This document shows, piece after piece, positions 1 to 11,230 of a DNA stretch of 64,000 bases. Position 1 is the first letter of the stretch; each line of letters opens with the position of its first letter. The notes beneath the pieces were generated by a model. It saw only the letters and a program-made list of their open reading frames with translations, was not told the DNA's origin and ran no database searches. This stretch comes from Marsupella aquatica. Taxonomy: Eukaryota; Marchantiophyta. Both the position numbers and the translations under genes were made by a program. The stretch is taken from assembly GCA_973895155.1 (NCBI GenBank), contig OZ316895.1, positions 22,196,001 to 22,260,000 on the forward strand, in the 5' to 3' direction.

Positions 1-660
1 CCATTTCCGGAAGCGGACCAACGAAGCGCTTATATTGCAAGACGAGAAGGGCCTTCAACAATGGAGACTAGCAAGAATGTACTCTCAACATCATTCTGCA
101 ACAAAATTGCAAGGAGTATACAGACAAGTGGTGTAGCAGGGAAAATAATGTCGATGTCTAATTTATCACCACGACGTGAGTGGGTACACCGTTCGACAAT
201 ATCTCCTTGGAATGCAGGAGGGCGGGAATAGTTGAGAAAGCAGCCAAGATTTGACTCTAAGTATGATTCCAAGAAGACCGACAATGGATGGGTCGAGAAG
301 CCCTGTCAATTAAGCGATGAACCGGATGGGTGACTCGGTAATAACATTCCACTTGAATTACGATGGATCTTCCAATCCACCAAATCTAACAAAATCCCAT
401 GAACTCAGGGATCCTCGACTTTCAAAAGCTAAACCTTTGCTTCCGACGAATTAGCTCAGAATACAACAATCAATGTCCTGGACTTGTGATCTATTAATGA
501 GAGAAGAAATACGAGGTTGGGCGGACTAGTGATACAAAGAAAAACGCGATGGAAAAACCATCCATGCGTCTCTCTATAGTCTCAAAGATACTACAGGAGG
601 ATCTCGCATATTCCACGATAAAATATTCACGATATCATCTGTTGATTCGGAAAATTCGTC
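1..660. other. Intergenic flank 3' of the desaturase
   Basis: No coding exon or recognisable element was found. The stretch lies downstream of the minus-strand desaturase stop and should hold its 3' UTR. No canonical AATAAA signal stands out on the minus strand close to the stop. Confidence 0.4.
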
Positions 661-2127
661 TCAGGCGACATGCGCTACCTCTACCAGCCGTTCGTAGACA
701 CAGCAAATTGCTCTCCATAAACTGAGCTCCTCGTAATGTATTCCATGCTTCTGGCATAATTCTTTCACGTGGGGCGCAACCTTCTTCAGATTATGTCTCG
801 GAAGAGTAGGAAAGAGATGATGCTCGATCTGCCTGTTAAGGCCGCCAGTGAACCAGTCATTGAAGAAGTTACCCTCAATGTTTCGAGTGGAGGTCGCTTG
901 AGCCGTGACGAAATCTCTCGGGTCGTTGTACACATCCATTCCGTTGTGGCTGAGAACAAACACAATGCTGAGAAGGGCCCCACCAAACAATTGGGATAGA
1001 AACAGCCAGCTGAGCGCCATAGCTGTTGGCAGGAGCCAGAACGCAGCACTAAAGAAGGCTACATAGTGAGCCACCAGAGAACTCCTTTCCAGGAATCTCA
1101 TACCCTTGGACATATCAAAATGCTTGGCATGCTGCCAGCTCGAATGGAGCCAGCTGAATCTAGCAACGAAGAGGAGAGGGAAGAACAAGATGTGCTGCAC
1201 TTTGATGATAGACCTGAAAAATTCGTTATCCACCGTGGCAAGAATGTCTTTGCTCCAGGCAAGAAGTGGCACTGTATCAATGTCCGGATCAATGGGGTTG
1301 AACTTCTCATCACATTCATTCGTAGCTGCGTGGTGCACGTTGTGTTTGCTTTTCCACCATCCCACGCTATATCCCTGCATAAAATTTCCCCAGAAAAGAC
1401 CACCCATCACTGTGTTCAGCAGTCGGTCCTCTGCCACCTGATTGTGGAGGAAATCGTGCGCCAGCCACCCACATTGCTGCCAGAACAGCCCCAGCAAGAA
1501 GGCAGAGCAGAGAACCGCAGGAAAACTATGTGACATACTAATGATCCCCAAACTGGCCGCCAGAATCGCAAAATTCCCCAAGCTCTTGTACGTGTAATAA
1601 ATTTTGCTGCTTCTGAACTGCTGGGCTTTCACAAGCCCTCTCCTAATTTCTCTGTACTCGCTCAAAGCCTCTGTCACTGGCTCCGCAATTTTCAGATCGC
1701 CGATGTGACATTCCGGTAAATATGTCCAAGCCTTGGCCGAATGGAAGTTACGGAAGTTGTCCGTCCCATCACGTCCCGCTTGAGTAAAAATCGCAGCCCC
1801 ACCTGGATGAGTCTTCCCAAACTCCGTCACATCATAAACCTTGTCATTGATTATGATCCAGCAGTCGTCGGCCGTTTTGTGCTGCGCAACCTCTTTCGCA
1901 GTCCAAAGACGGCGTCCACAGGGAGAGCGGTCATTGAAATCATTTCCCGCTCTTGATCTCAGCTGGCTTTCTGTTGTAGCCTTCCCCTGCTGCTTATCAG
2001 TCGGGTTGCGCTTTTCCCGGCTCACCGTGCTACCCACAATCGTCGCCTTGTAGCTCCATTTCGACCAAATGCCCTGCGTCGTCGTCGTCGTTGTCGTGGT
2101 CGTCGTAGCCGGTGCCATTCTTGCCAT
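661..2127 (-). CDS. Cytochrome b5-fused front-end fatty acid desaturase (delta-6 type)
   Basis: A 488-residue protein that should introduce a double bond between an existing one and the carboxyl end of C18/C20 polyunsaturated acyl chains at the ER, the first step toward arachidonic-type fatty acids in seedless plants. The N-terminal cytochrome b5 domain has the haem motif HPGG at residues 107-110 and a second haem histidine near 129. The three histidine boxes follow: HDFLH (224-228), HNVHH (262-266) and QIEHH (433-437). Glutamine replacing the first histidine of box 3 is the hallmark of front-end desaturases. Hydrophobic segments lie near 184-220 and 352-395. The whole frame is one exon. Residues 8-17 are ten consecutive threonines coded by an ACN repeat, at the position of a poorly conserved N-terminus. 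A second ATG lies three codons in. By remembered family similarity it is closer to liverwort delta-6 enzymes than to moss ones. Delta-5 or delta-8 regiospecificity cannot be excluded from sequence. Confidence 0.95.
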   Translation of the reverse strand: MARMAPATTTTTTTTTTQGIWSKWSYKATIVGSTVSREKRNPTDKQQGKATTESQLRSRAGNDFNDRSPCGRRLWTAKEVAQHKTADDCWIIINDKVYDVTEFGKTHPGGAAIFTQAGRDGTDNFRNFHSAKAWTYLPECHIGDLKIAEPVTEALSEYREIRRGLVKAQQFRSSKIYYTYKSLGNFAILAASLGIISMSHSFPAVLCSAFLLGLFWQQCGWLAHDFLHNQVAEDRLLNTVMGGLFWGNFMQGYSVGWWKSKHNVHHAATNECDEKFNPIDPDIDTVPLLAWSKDILATVDNEFFRSIIKVQHILFFPLLFVARFSWLHSSWQHAKHFDMSKGMRFLERSSLVAHYVAFFSAAFWLLPTAMALSWLFLSQLFGGALLSIVFVLSHNGMDVYNDPRDFVTAQATSTRNIEGNFFNDWFTGGLNRQIEHHLFPTLPRHNLKKVAPHVKELCQKHGIHYEELSLWRAICCVYERLVEVAHVA

Positions 2128-3004
2128 ATCGATCGATCGATCAATGTCGTTCCTCAGACGAATAAGGAGCGACGCTCAGTCCGTTATATCATCAAGGGCC
2201 TTCACAAGATTCCAATCCCGCCGCCCACGTCCGAGGCAATGCGCATCACCCAGTTCTTCCTCTTCCTCCTCAGTCGCAGCTCTGCGGCAGCCTCTCGAGA
2301 CGTGAGTGATGGGACCGAACCACGAACACAAATCGAACTCTTCTCTCTAGCTCAACGGCGCTCCTGTAGCTGGCCCCACGTGTATTAATGGGATCTACTA
2401 AACATGTGATTGCAAATCGCTCCTCGGTCCTCAGCTACTGCTGCCACTCGAGCGGAAGGTATCTCCAAAATGCAGAACGAAGTCAACTGCCGGTGCCTTC
2501 TCCGTTGCTCTGCTGCCGAGTCATGAAGAAGAAAGGCTCATTCAGCTTCAGCTGCTTCCGAAGGATTGGGAGAAAGGCTCATTCAGCTTCAGCTAGCCAG
2601 CCAGACACTCGTATCGAGCGGGAACACAGCCGTGGTAGCGAGGCAAGAGGGCCCGGTCGAGTTGTTATTCTGGTGAGAAAGTAAGGGGAGCACGAGCACC
2701 ATATACTGTGCAATCTCGCTCACCTCCCAAGATCCTCGATGGCGACTGGAGCTTGAAAAAGCGCAATTCCTACCTTCTCGCACCGACATGCAGCTGCGCT
2801 GCGACGACCGATCGCTGCGAGGGAGTGTGAGGGATTCGCCGTGGGCATCGAGCAACGTACTGAATCTTGATAGGGGCGGCTGATATTACTATGCGGAATT
2901 GCTGGACTACTGCTCGGCTCTGCTCTCCTCTGCTATCAGTGACTATGCTCGCTCAGTACGCGCGACTCGACACGGCCATAAGGCCATTCGTGGCGCCCAC
3001 ACTT
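2128..3004. promoter_or_regulatory. Upstream region of the desaturase
   Basis: This is the 5' flank of the minus-strand desaturase. It opens with a short GATC/ATCG repeat just before the start codon (about 2129-2142). A 24-nt segment is repeated directly at 2530-2553 and 2571-2594. No confident TATA box or exon was identified; assigning promoter function is inference from position. Confidence 0.3.
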
Positions 3005-3510
3005 TTACAGTACTACCTCTGTGGCATCAGGTTCGACCAACAAATTAATTAATCAAAATTAATAAATTCCATTATTTTTTACAAAATAATTAAGTGTTTG
3101 GAATGGAACAAATTATGCATCGTGTTCGCCCAACAAATTAATTAATGTTAGAATGTGTGTAAGCCATAGCCATGAGAATCGAGGAGACAAGATGTGGAAA
3201 CAACAACTACATAGGTCTCAACCACTTTCCATATAATACAGGTCTTTGGTACAATGATAACTCTGGCGAGGAGACAAGATGTGGAAACAACAACTACATG
3301 GATCACAACCGCTTTCCATATAATATAGGTCTTTGGTACAAATGTATCTCTGGTTATGACCAGGGTTAGTTTATTTTAGCGTAGCTTGTATTTTTACTAT
3401 AATAATTAATTAAATTTAATAGAAATTATGAGTATTGACTTTATAATTAAGTGTTTGGCGTGGAAATTACAGTACTAGCTTAGTGCCATCGGGTTCACCA
3501 GAAAAATGAT
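3005..3510. repeat. AT-rich repeat block with an 87-bp tandem duplication
   Basis: Two copies of an about 87-bp unit lie head to tail, starting at 3181 and 3268 (both begin GAGGAGACAAGATGTGG). They are flanked by a second, AT-rich direct repeat (about 3010-3125 and 3400-3505; shared words ATAATTAAGTGTTTGG and GTGCCATCGGGTTC or its variant). The arrangement suggests a decayed element with long direct ends, but no coding sequence or target duplication was found. Confidence 0.6.
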
Positions 3511-3524
3511 AAATAGATATTATG

Positions 3525-5351
3525 ATTTTGGATTTTCCTGGAAAATGAAGCATCTAAAGTGTTTTACTTTCCATTCAATGCTTTGCCCAGAATTATCCAT
3601 CCCTCCTGTGTTCAGTCTACATGCCCATACATGTTCCAGATAGTCAACAAGTGTTTTGCCATCTCTAAAATTTGACTATTTTTGGAGATGAAAGACATGA
3701 GTGAAAATTTTAAAACAATCCAAAAAAATTGTATAGTGTGTCAAGTGTTGAGCGAAGCTCTAGTTGGGGAAAAAAGGAACCAACAAAATCTTTTGCTGAG
3801 CCGTTGAGTGAAGTTCGTGGGAAAAGAAATGGACGCAACCTTAGTTCTAATCTTGCTTTGAGTGGAGCTCAAAGTGGCATGTCTCCAGAGAATTACAATA
3901 ATGGAGCTCATCTAGATTTATTACACTGGTGAATTGAGGACTGTCGGGGAAGGTTGCAAGCTGTCTTAATGCTAGCCATGGCTCAAGCTTAGAAGACTTC
4001 TGGTCCTCGAAACCTTTGACAATTTTGTGGTGACATAAGCTCAACCATGGGATCAATGCATGGCCAATTTTGTGATAAACTCTAGGAATATTTTGAATAC
4101 CTTCAAGCATTTGCAGATTTTGCATGTACATGACTTCACTGCAGTCTTGTAACTACACAAATTGTGGCCAAGTACATTCTAATGCTAGTGAGTCCAATTT
4201 CCCCATATCTGATAAATTTTCCTTGGTTCTTCCTATTCCTATTGGTTCTCACATACTAAACTTGAGCACCTAGAACTTCAAATCTAATTTACTAGCTTGC
4301 ATGGTCTTAAGCTTGCTTGGCAAGCTGCTCCAGATGCACAGTGTCAAGGTTTCTACATCTTGTCAAGTCTGTTGCAACTACACACCAGCAGTCATTAGAA
4401 CTTTGCCTTCCTATAAAACATTGTACATATTCAACTTGCAATTAGCCAGTCTTGCTGTGAAACTACCCAGAGATTTTCCACTTTGAAATAGTTGATGCAC
4501 AATCGCCAAAGGAATCTGGTCATGATGGCATTTATCAACGGGAGATAAGTGGTCATATGGAGAAGTTACGTTGCCAACTTTTGGGCAACTATCAGTCTTC
4601 TTCTTGTCTTTGCCGTGTTTGGATTTGCTCGAGCCCAAGACAAACCAATTGAAGACAAGTACAAGTAGATTTTCAGGATATTCCAACTATGTTGGATTAT
4701 TCTCTATAGGTGTGAAAAACTAGACAATATTTGGGTTAGTAGTTATAGTTACCTGTTCCTTTTAATGTGATTTTCAATTTCATTATTGTTAGCACTCTTT
4801 TATGTAATAAAAAATAATAATTTATTTCTAGGAAATAACAAAAGTAACCAAAGCGGTTACTTGTTAAAAAACATTCATCTAGTCCGTTGTGTTATTGTTT
4901 CGTTATGCCTTGCAGGACAACTTGCTTTTACAGCATGGTGACCAAGAATTTTCTCCCAAATTGGCGCAAACAAGAAGGCAACTGTTATTTTGACTCCCAA
5001 AAACGACAAGAAGAAGACTGGTAGCTGCCCAGTAGTTGGCAAGATAACTTCTCCATATGACCACTTATCTTTGGTTGATAAATGCCATCATGACCAGATT
5101 TTCCCCAACTAGTGCTAACTTCAATGCTTGACACCCAATACAATTTTGTCCAATTTTTAAACTTTTTTACTCATGTCTTTCATCTCCAAAATAGTCAAAT
5201 TCAAGAGACAGTAAAACACTTGTGTGACAATCTGGAACATGTATGGGGATGTCAACTGAATATAGGATGGATGGATAATTCTGGGGAAAGCTTTATTTAA
5301 ATGGAAAGTAAAAAAATTTAGATGCTTTCATTTTCCAGGAAAATCCAAAAT
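3525..5351. mobile_element. Fold-back / long-TIR DNA element, non-autonomous
   Basis: The ends are long imperfect inverted repeats: about 3525-3772 pairs with about 5104-5351, both ends reading ATTTTGGATTTTCCTGG inward. A second inverted pair sits inside (about 4505-4612 with about 4978-5103). In the right arm these two segments are contiguous, but in the left arm they are separated by about 730 bp (3773-4504). The simplest reading is a palindromic fold-back element whose left arm later received an insertion. No transposase frame is present. No matching target-site duplication was found, so exact ends are uncertain. Part of the centre (about 4800-5015) is related to 48580-48830 in this same window. 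Confidence 0.75.
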
Positions 5352-5631
5352 AGGAGAAAGAGTGGAGGATCAAGAGTGATGATTTACGGTATGTACTAAT
5401 TGAGCATTGAGAAAGATCAAAATAATATTTGCATAGATTGAAGGCATCATAGACTTTAGTTAATTCTGAAACTATTGCAAAGAAGATTGTTGACACTCAT
5501 TTAGGATCCAAAGCTGTATACTCATGATCCAAAGATTTGTTAGGGTCTACAGTAGAGTGAAGCCTCTAGACCATGACTAAGTTGTGAGTGAAGCTAGGGT
5601 TGGGGGTGGAATGGTGATGGGAGCACCATAC

Positions 5632-6459
5632 ACAACCCCCTCTGGACTGTTTCCTACTTAATTGACCCCCTATGTTCAGATCTGCCCCAATAGATCCCCC
5701 AAAGTCTGTTTGTTACCCAATCGACCCCCTTTGATAATTTCTGGTTCATGACATGTCATGTATTGCAATTGTAGTCTACCTGAACCTGTCCGTGGGTGCG
5801 AGCAACTTGACCAAACCTTCAAAATGCTTGGTTTAGGTTCAGCCGCGTTGCGATGGCAACAATCAAGGATTTCAAAAATGATATGAGGACAATATGTGTT
5901 ATGTCTTCACATGTTCATTATTGAATTGTCCTCACATAACTTGGTCCAAATGTTCATTGTTTCACATTCTGTCATGACTACTTCTGTTGGTCATGAGGTT
6001 TGGGGGAATCTATTGGATTGGGGGTTATTGGGAAGCTCTGTCTCTTTTCGTTAGAGTTTGCATGCAATCTGGATGGATTGACATTGTAGTGATGTGAGGT
6101 AAGCTTGGGGATATTAAATGTTGGAGATTTTGATGTCATTGTGCATCTTTGGCATTGAGGGAATCTATTTGAAGTGGACATTCTTTAAGGTGACATATTA
6201 TCACTACAAGACAAGATAGAGCATGCCCAAAAACAAGACTCAATTGCACATGGATTTAGGATGTGTCTAGGATAACTGGTGGGAAAGCCTATAAGAAAGT
6301 GTGTAAGCTAGAATCTAATGTTGTCATCAATTGTTATTGATGTGTATTGTTTATTCTAGTGAATACACTTGTTGAGAGTCCATAACGCAAAGTGTCTTAG
6401 TTCAATTGCTTGTAATGGAAGCAAAGCTAGGCAACTCAAATTCAAAAGGGCAAACACTT
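5632..6459. repeat. Partial copy of the 15.2 kb Mutator-like element, inverted
   Basis: This stretch matches the reverse complement of about 15635-16482 along its length, including the subterminal CCCCCTATGTTCAGATCTGCCCC-type words and the shared segment ending CAAAAGGGCAAACACTT. Only one terminal region is present. The outer inverted repeat and the other half of the element are missing, so this is a truncated relic. Both copies contain matching frames (peptide words SRLHANSN and DSPKPHDQQK), which may be remnants of a captured or ancestral coding segment. Confidence 0.75.
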
Positions 6460-7659
6460 TAAGGATTTCTGCTTTGCATGGAAGTAAATAATTTTTAAAA
6501 AATTGGAGAGTTTATGAGCATGTTAGTTAATAATTATTAGAATTTGAAGTGTTCTTTGTGCTCATAACCACATAATTGATGATTCATTTCTCTGGAAGAA
6601 AATCAGTCTAACTGTATTTATTATCGTATTAGAAAATTACTCTTTAGGGCATAGTGTCTATAGTGAAGTCTCTAAACCATAACTTTAGGGACACAGCTGA
6701 AGTTGGGGGTCTGAGTGGAAAATGGGTAGTGAGGGTGAGGCGGAGTCTCTAAACATGGCGCAAGGGCTTGAATGATCCCATTCTATATGTGTTTCGATAA
6801 TGGGCACTAGCTTCTTCCCCCAAACACAACACCATGGTGCTATATTCAAATAGTGGGCAATGGGGTGTTTTATTCAAATATTCTGCCCAATGCGTTGTCT
6901 TTGAGTTGTGACTTTCTGTACGTTTCCAGCTTTTGTATTTGTAGGGCGTAAGTTTGTGTTTGAAAATGGGCATTAGGTTCAAATGTTGCCTCTGTGTTTG
7001 AATATTGACATTGTCATATGATTCTTGAATTTTGTACCTTTTATGCTCAATAACATATAACAAATTAGTGTCAAAACTAGAACAAAGCGTTCATCATTCT
7101 TCAACCTACATCAGTGTATTGTGTTAAACAGACGTTGTGTTCAAGATATAAGTATGGCTTTTTTGTCATGGAACCCAACATTTCTCATTTTTTAACACAA
7201 CACCATGGCAGTGTGTTCAGGGGAAGATGGTATTCTGCATGCCCATCCTTTGAAGGTTTAAGACTTGAGGACATTTAAGCCCTTCACCCATTTTCAAAGA
7301 CTTGAATGCGCTCATGCACTCTGCTACAGTTTTTGCAGTTGCACCCCATCTTCAATTCTGGCTTCAAGTACGGCAACGTCATGGTCTAGAAACTTCACTT
7401 TAGTGTATAGACTTTGAAAAGTAATTTTGATCAGGATTATATACTTAGATTTTGGACTGTTTGTTCACATAAAATATCATGGTTAAGATTGTGGAGAAAG
7501 TTGTTAAAGTTTTGGAATGCTTATGACATCTCAAGAGTAAGTTTGGAAGTGGGATGTAAATTAATGCTGAGAATGTTACAAACAGCTTGATGTGAACTAT
7601 GACTTTTCAGTGTGGATGTCAGCTTTTGAATTGAAAAACCAAAGCAATAATACTTTGTT
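6460..7659. other. AT-rich intergenic sequence
   Basis: No gene was recognised. The stretch has scattered short repeats such as ACACAACACCATGG (two places, about 6827 and 7197) and looks like decayed repetitive DNA. Confidence 0.4.
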
Positions 7660-8530
7660 GTTTTCACATTTGTTGGAATAAAAAATAATAGATAGTTTAG
7701 ATAGCACTAGGGTATGTAGTGGGCGTAGAACCATGCTGACAACTTGAGAGCGATCCATCACAGGCCCCTTTTACATTAGTACCATAGTGCCAACTAGTTG
7801 GTGCAAAAACAAAATGTTGGACTACTTGTGAAACCTCATAAGGATTTGACGAAGTAGGCTTTGAGGACATTCTAAACATCTTGATGTAAAGCACTGATTG
7901 TAGACAGTATAGGTTTAATTGAAAACTAAAACAAAAGAATACTAGTTTGGCTTTGGTGATTTCTCGGAATAAAATCCAATCTATATTTTGGGTGGAAAAC
8001 CACAGAGTACGAGGAACCATGCGGGCGGCTTGACAGATTGAATTGTCGATGGCCACTTTTTCATTAGTGCCATCCCGTCACATGGAAAATTATTAATCAA
8101 TAAGATTTTAACACGACCTACAAAATTATTGATTAATAAGATCTTGAACCCAACCTACAATTTTTTTTAAATGTTGGAGACTTGGAGCAGTGGTGAAACA
8201 TCAAAAGAATTATGCATGTAATTTTGAGACAACTCTAAATATCTTGCTTACTCCTTAAATGATTTTGGACCGGACCTACAAAATTATTGATTAGTAAAAT
8301 TTTGAACTCAACTTGATTACAAAATTATGAAATGTTGTGACTTGGAGAGTTGATGAAACATCAAAAGAATTCTGCATGTAAACTTTTAGACGATTCTAAA
8401 TATCTTGGTTACTCCTTAAATAAAAAACCTTAAGAGAAGAATAATCTTGCGGCATTGCTTATTTCTTGGAATAAAAATAAAATAGATATTCGGATACAAC
8501 TTCCCATACAACTCTGGTAGTGAAAAAACC
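7660..8530. repeat. Degenerate tandem repeat block
   Basis: Diverged units share words such as GAAACATCAAAAGAATT, TGCATGTAA and TCTAAATATCTTG, with related segments near 7811, 8169 and 8333 and a framing GGAATAAAA...AAACCATG motif near 7676, 7966 and 8470. Spacing varies (about 160-360 bp). No coding content is seen. Confidence 0.6.
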
Positions 8531-10490
8531 ATGCTGGCCAAAACTTACATCGTACTAGGCAGAGTTGGGGACATGGTCAACAGTTGCTGTGAGGTTTGTT
8601 TTGTGAACTATGATCTTCACAAAATAAGTTATTTCAAGTTCATCATTCTCACAACCAGATGAATGAACAATGGAATGAGCAAACCATACAACACAAGCTG
8701 CTGCAGTTCTGCCAGGAGGCTGCATCAGTGGTGCTCCTGCATGTTTTGGGTCATGACAGACAGCAAGGAAGACAGTTGAGAATGACAGAGCTCTTGTGTG
8801 GCTTCGTTGCGTCAGCCTGTCCATCCATCACTGTCTGATGAAGCAATGTGCCCCTCCCTGGCTTTGCATCGATCATCTGTTGGTGGATTCATTTGGCTGT
8901 CTGAACCGTTTCTCTCTCCGTCAATCTATGTCCTATCAGTAGAGTACTAGTGTAGGATTTCAACAATGCTATGCACATTCCATAGGTGCACAGTGGTGAA
9001 CACGGATGTCGGTTTGGGATGGGCTGAAGGTCATGGTTTCCTTTGACGATCGTGCTCTTCTCGCATTAATATTAGGGTGTCTCAAGCCTCTCAGTTTTGC
9101 CTCTGATTACAGTCAGACAGATTTTCCCAGAACTGAAGTGCAGAATCTAGAAAACAAGGTGACCAATTACATCATGAATTCTGAGTGGTGTAGTGCATCC
9201 ATCCCGCTGATTTGAAGCCTGCCTTGATTGAGCCATTGAAAGTAGTGTCTTCTTTAAATAACCTTCTTCAGGCATCCAAATGAATAGCGGGTGTACACTG
9301 CACTACAAATGGCTCAGGCATTCACTGTTTTTATGTAGGGCCGAGGCTCTTGGTCTTAGGGCGTCTAGACAAATTCCCCTTCATGATCCTTCTATGCAGT
9401 TTACTGAAGAGATTTACCATACTTTTCAATTTGCTACTCAGTAGGGCTTTAGTTCTTCAATTTGCCATTATAGGGGACAGTTGGGCTTGTTGGCTCTTTA
9501 TTTGCATTTTCGCCCCGTTATTGAGTTGAACTTCTGAGCATCCTCTAAACTGAGATGTAAGCAAATGTTCGTCACTTCAAGATCAAATTAAAATTAATTT
9601 GACACTAAAACACATAATATCAGCTATAATTGTGGTTGATCTATTGCATTCTTCCACTCTTGACGCTCGCCAATTCCGAGAGAAAGGCAAACACCTAAAG
9701 TTTTGCCTATACTGGATCCGTGCATTGCAACAGATGCCTGTTCATTTCAGAGAAATGCAAATGGCCTTGTGTATTACGCATTCCGAAACCTCACTTTTGC
9801 TTCTTCCCTTCCCACATCGACGCCATCTTCGCCTGGCGATGATTATGAGTATATATTTCGTCGAGATATAACGTGACCTCATATATGAGTGACTAACACT
9901 CGTAGATGGAAATTATATTCATTAATTCACTTGAATCTGGGCACCAATTCTGCCACAACCTCGGAGGTGGTAAATGATTATTATGGACCTCACTGATGTG
10001 GACGATGGTACATGGAGTCACGGATCTGGATTACCCTATCAAGGCGTTTATATTAGAGCACACTAGAAAGCAACTCGGTGAGGAGCGAGCTCAGGAGAGG
10101 CTAGAGCGAAACCGACGAAAGACTTCATTGATTGATTCACCAGGTTCAAGTGAATAGAGCCTGCTGACGGGCATGCCCTCTCTGTCTGAGGTTATATGGA
10201 GACGTGAAAATCCTTATCCAGCTCTTGGTCCCAACTAAATTATGGCAGAGAAGACTCACACCAGCTCACATTACTACGATGGAGCACTTACTACATCGCA
10301 ATGAGCTACCGAAGAAATGTGGGTCTTCGATCAGGTCAGCGACTGGCTGGCTACGGTACGTAGTAGGGAAGATCTGCTGACCGTGCTACTTTAATGGATG
10401 TCTACGCTACGGAGCAAGGACGATGGCAATAACCTTTCACAAGCGAAATCACCACTGGATGGCGGTGTGGACAATGACGAGAGTTCAACG
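8531..10490. other. Unique-looking intergenic stretch, no gene recognised
   Basis: Base composition is more even than in the flanking repeats, but no open frame here shows a recognisable domain or convincing splice structure. Short frames at 8555-8824 (minus), 9006-9215 and 9599-9871 (plus) were inspected and left unannotated. Confidence 0.35.
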
Positions 10491-10755
10491 AAAGGAGCTA
10501 ATCATTGCAGAAGGCTGGACAGGAGTTCAGTAGCTGGACAATGAAGAGAGTTCAACCAAAAGAACTAGTCACTGCAGAAGGCTGGACAGGAGTTCAGTAG
10601 TCAGGGAAAGGAACTAATCACTGCAGAAGGCTGGACAGGAGTTCAGTAGTGAGGGAAAGGAACTAATCACTGCAGAAGGCTGGACACGAGTGCAGTAGTC
10701 AGGGAAAAGAACTAATCACTGCAGAAGGCTGGACACGAGGTCAGTAGCCAGGGAT
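10491..10755. repeat. 49-bp tandem repeat array (five units)
   Basis: The word GCAGAAGGCTGGACA recurs at 10507, 10574, 10623, 10672 and 10721. The last four units are exactly 49 bp apart and nearly identical; the first spacing is 67 bp. The low divergence points to recent array growth. The units carry stop codons in multiple frames and are unlikely to be coding. Confidence 0.9.
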
Positions 10756-11065
10756 TATAGTGAAAACAACAGAGTTTCAATTTACGGATAGGAGGCTTGA
10801 GGTAGCCTTTGGTGACTCTATCGTTCATTTGTTTGCTCGTGTATACTTAGAATGTACCGTCCTACTGAACAGGTTTTCGCAAGGTTGTCAGTTTCATATT
10901 GAGCACGTACTGTTGAGGTCAGTGAGTAAAGTTGGGTTGAAGATAATTTTCGATGTTTATCAGTATGCTTAGGAGAGCAACATGCACATCTACACGCCTT
11001 GTATGTGGGGTTCACCAGGGCCGTAATTGAACCAACTCTGAGTTACAAGGTAATGATGAAAAAGA

Positions 11066-11230
11066 TTGTTTCAGCAGTCATCAACTACCATAGAAATGTC
11101 GAGGAAACTGTGCAGCACTTCCGTCGGTGATGCGATATATTTCAACAATCATTGTTTCAACAGTCCTAAACTGCCATAGAATTTCGAGGAAAGCTTTAAA
11201 TTGTGCAGCAGTCCGTCATAAAATATACTT
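11066..11230. repeat. Direct duplication of about 75 bp
   Basis: The segment around 11066-11140 and that around 11154-11230 share the order CAACAGTC, TGCCATAGAA, TCGAGGAAA, GTGCAGCA, CCGTC and ATATA, with a small insertion in the second copy. It is a diverged tandem duplication without coding signal. Confidence 0.6.
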
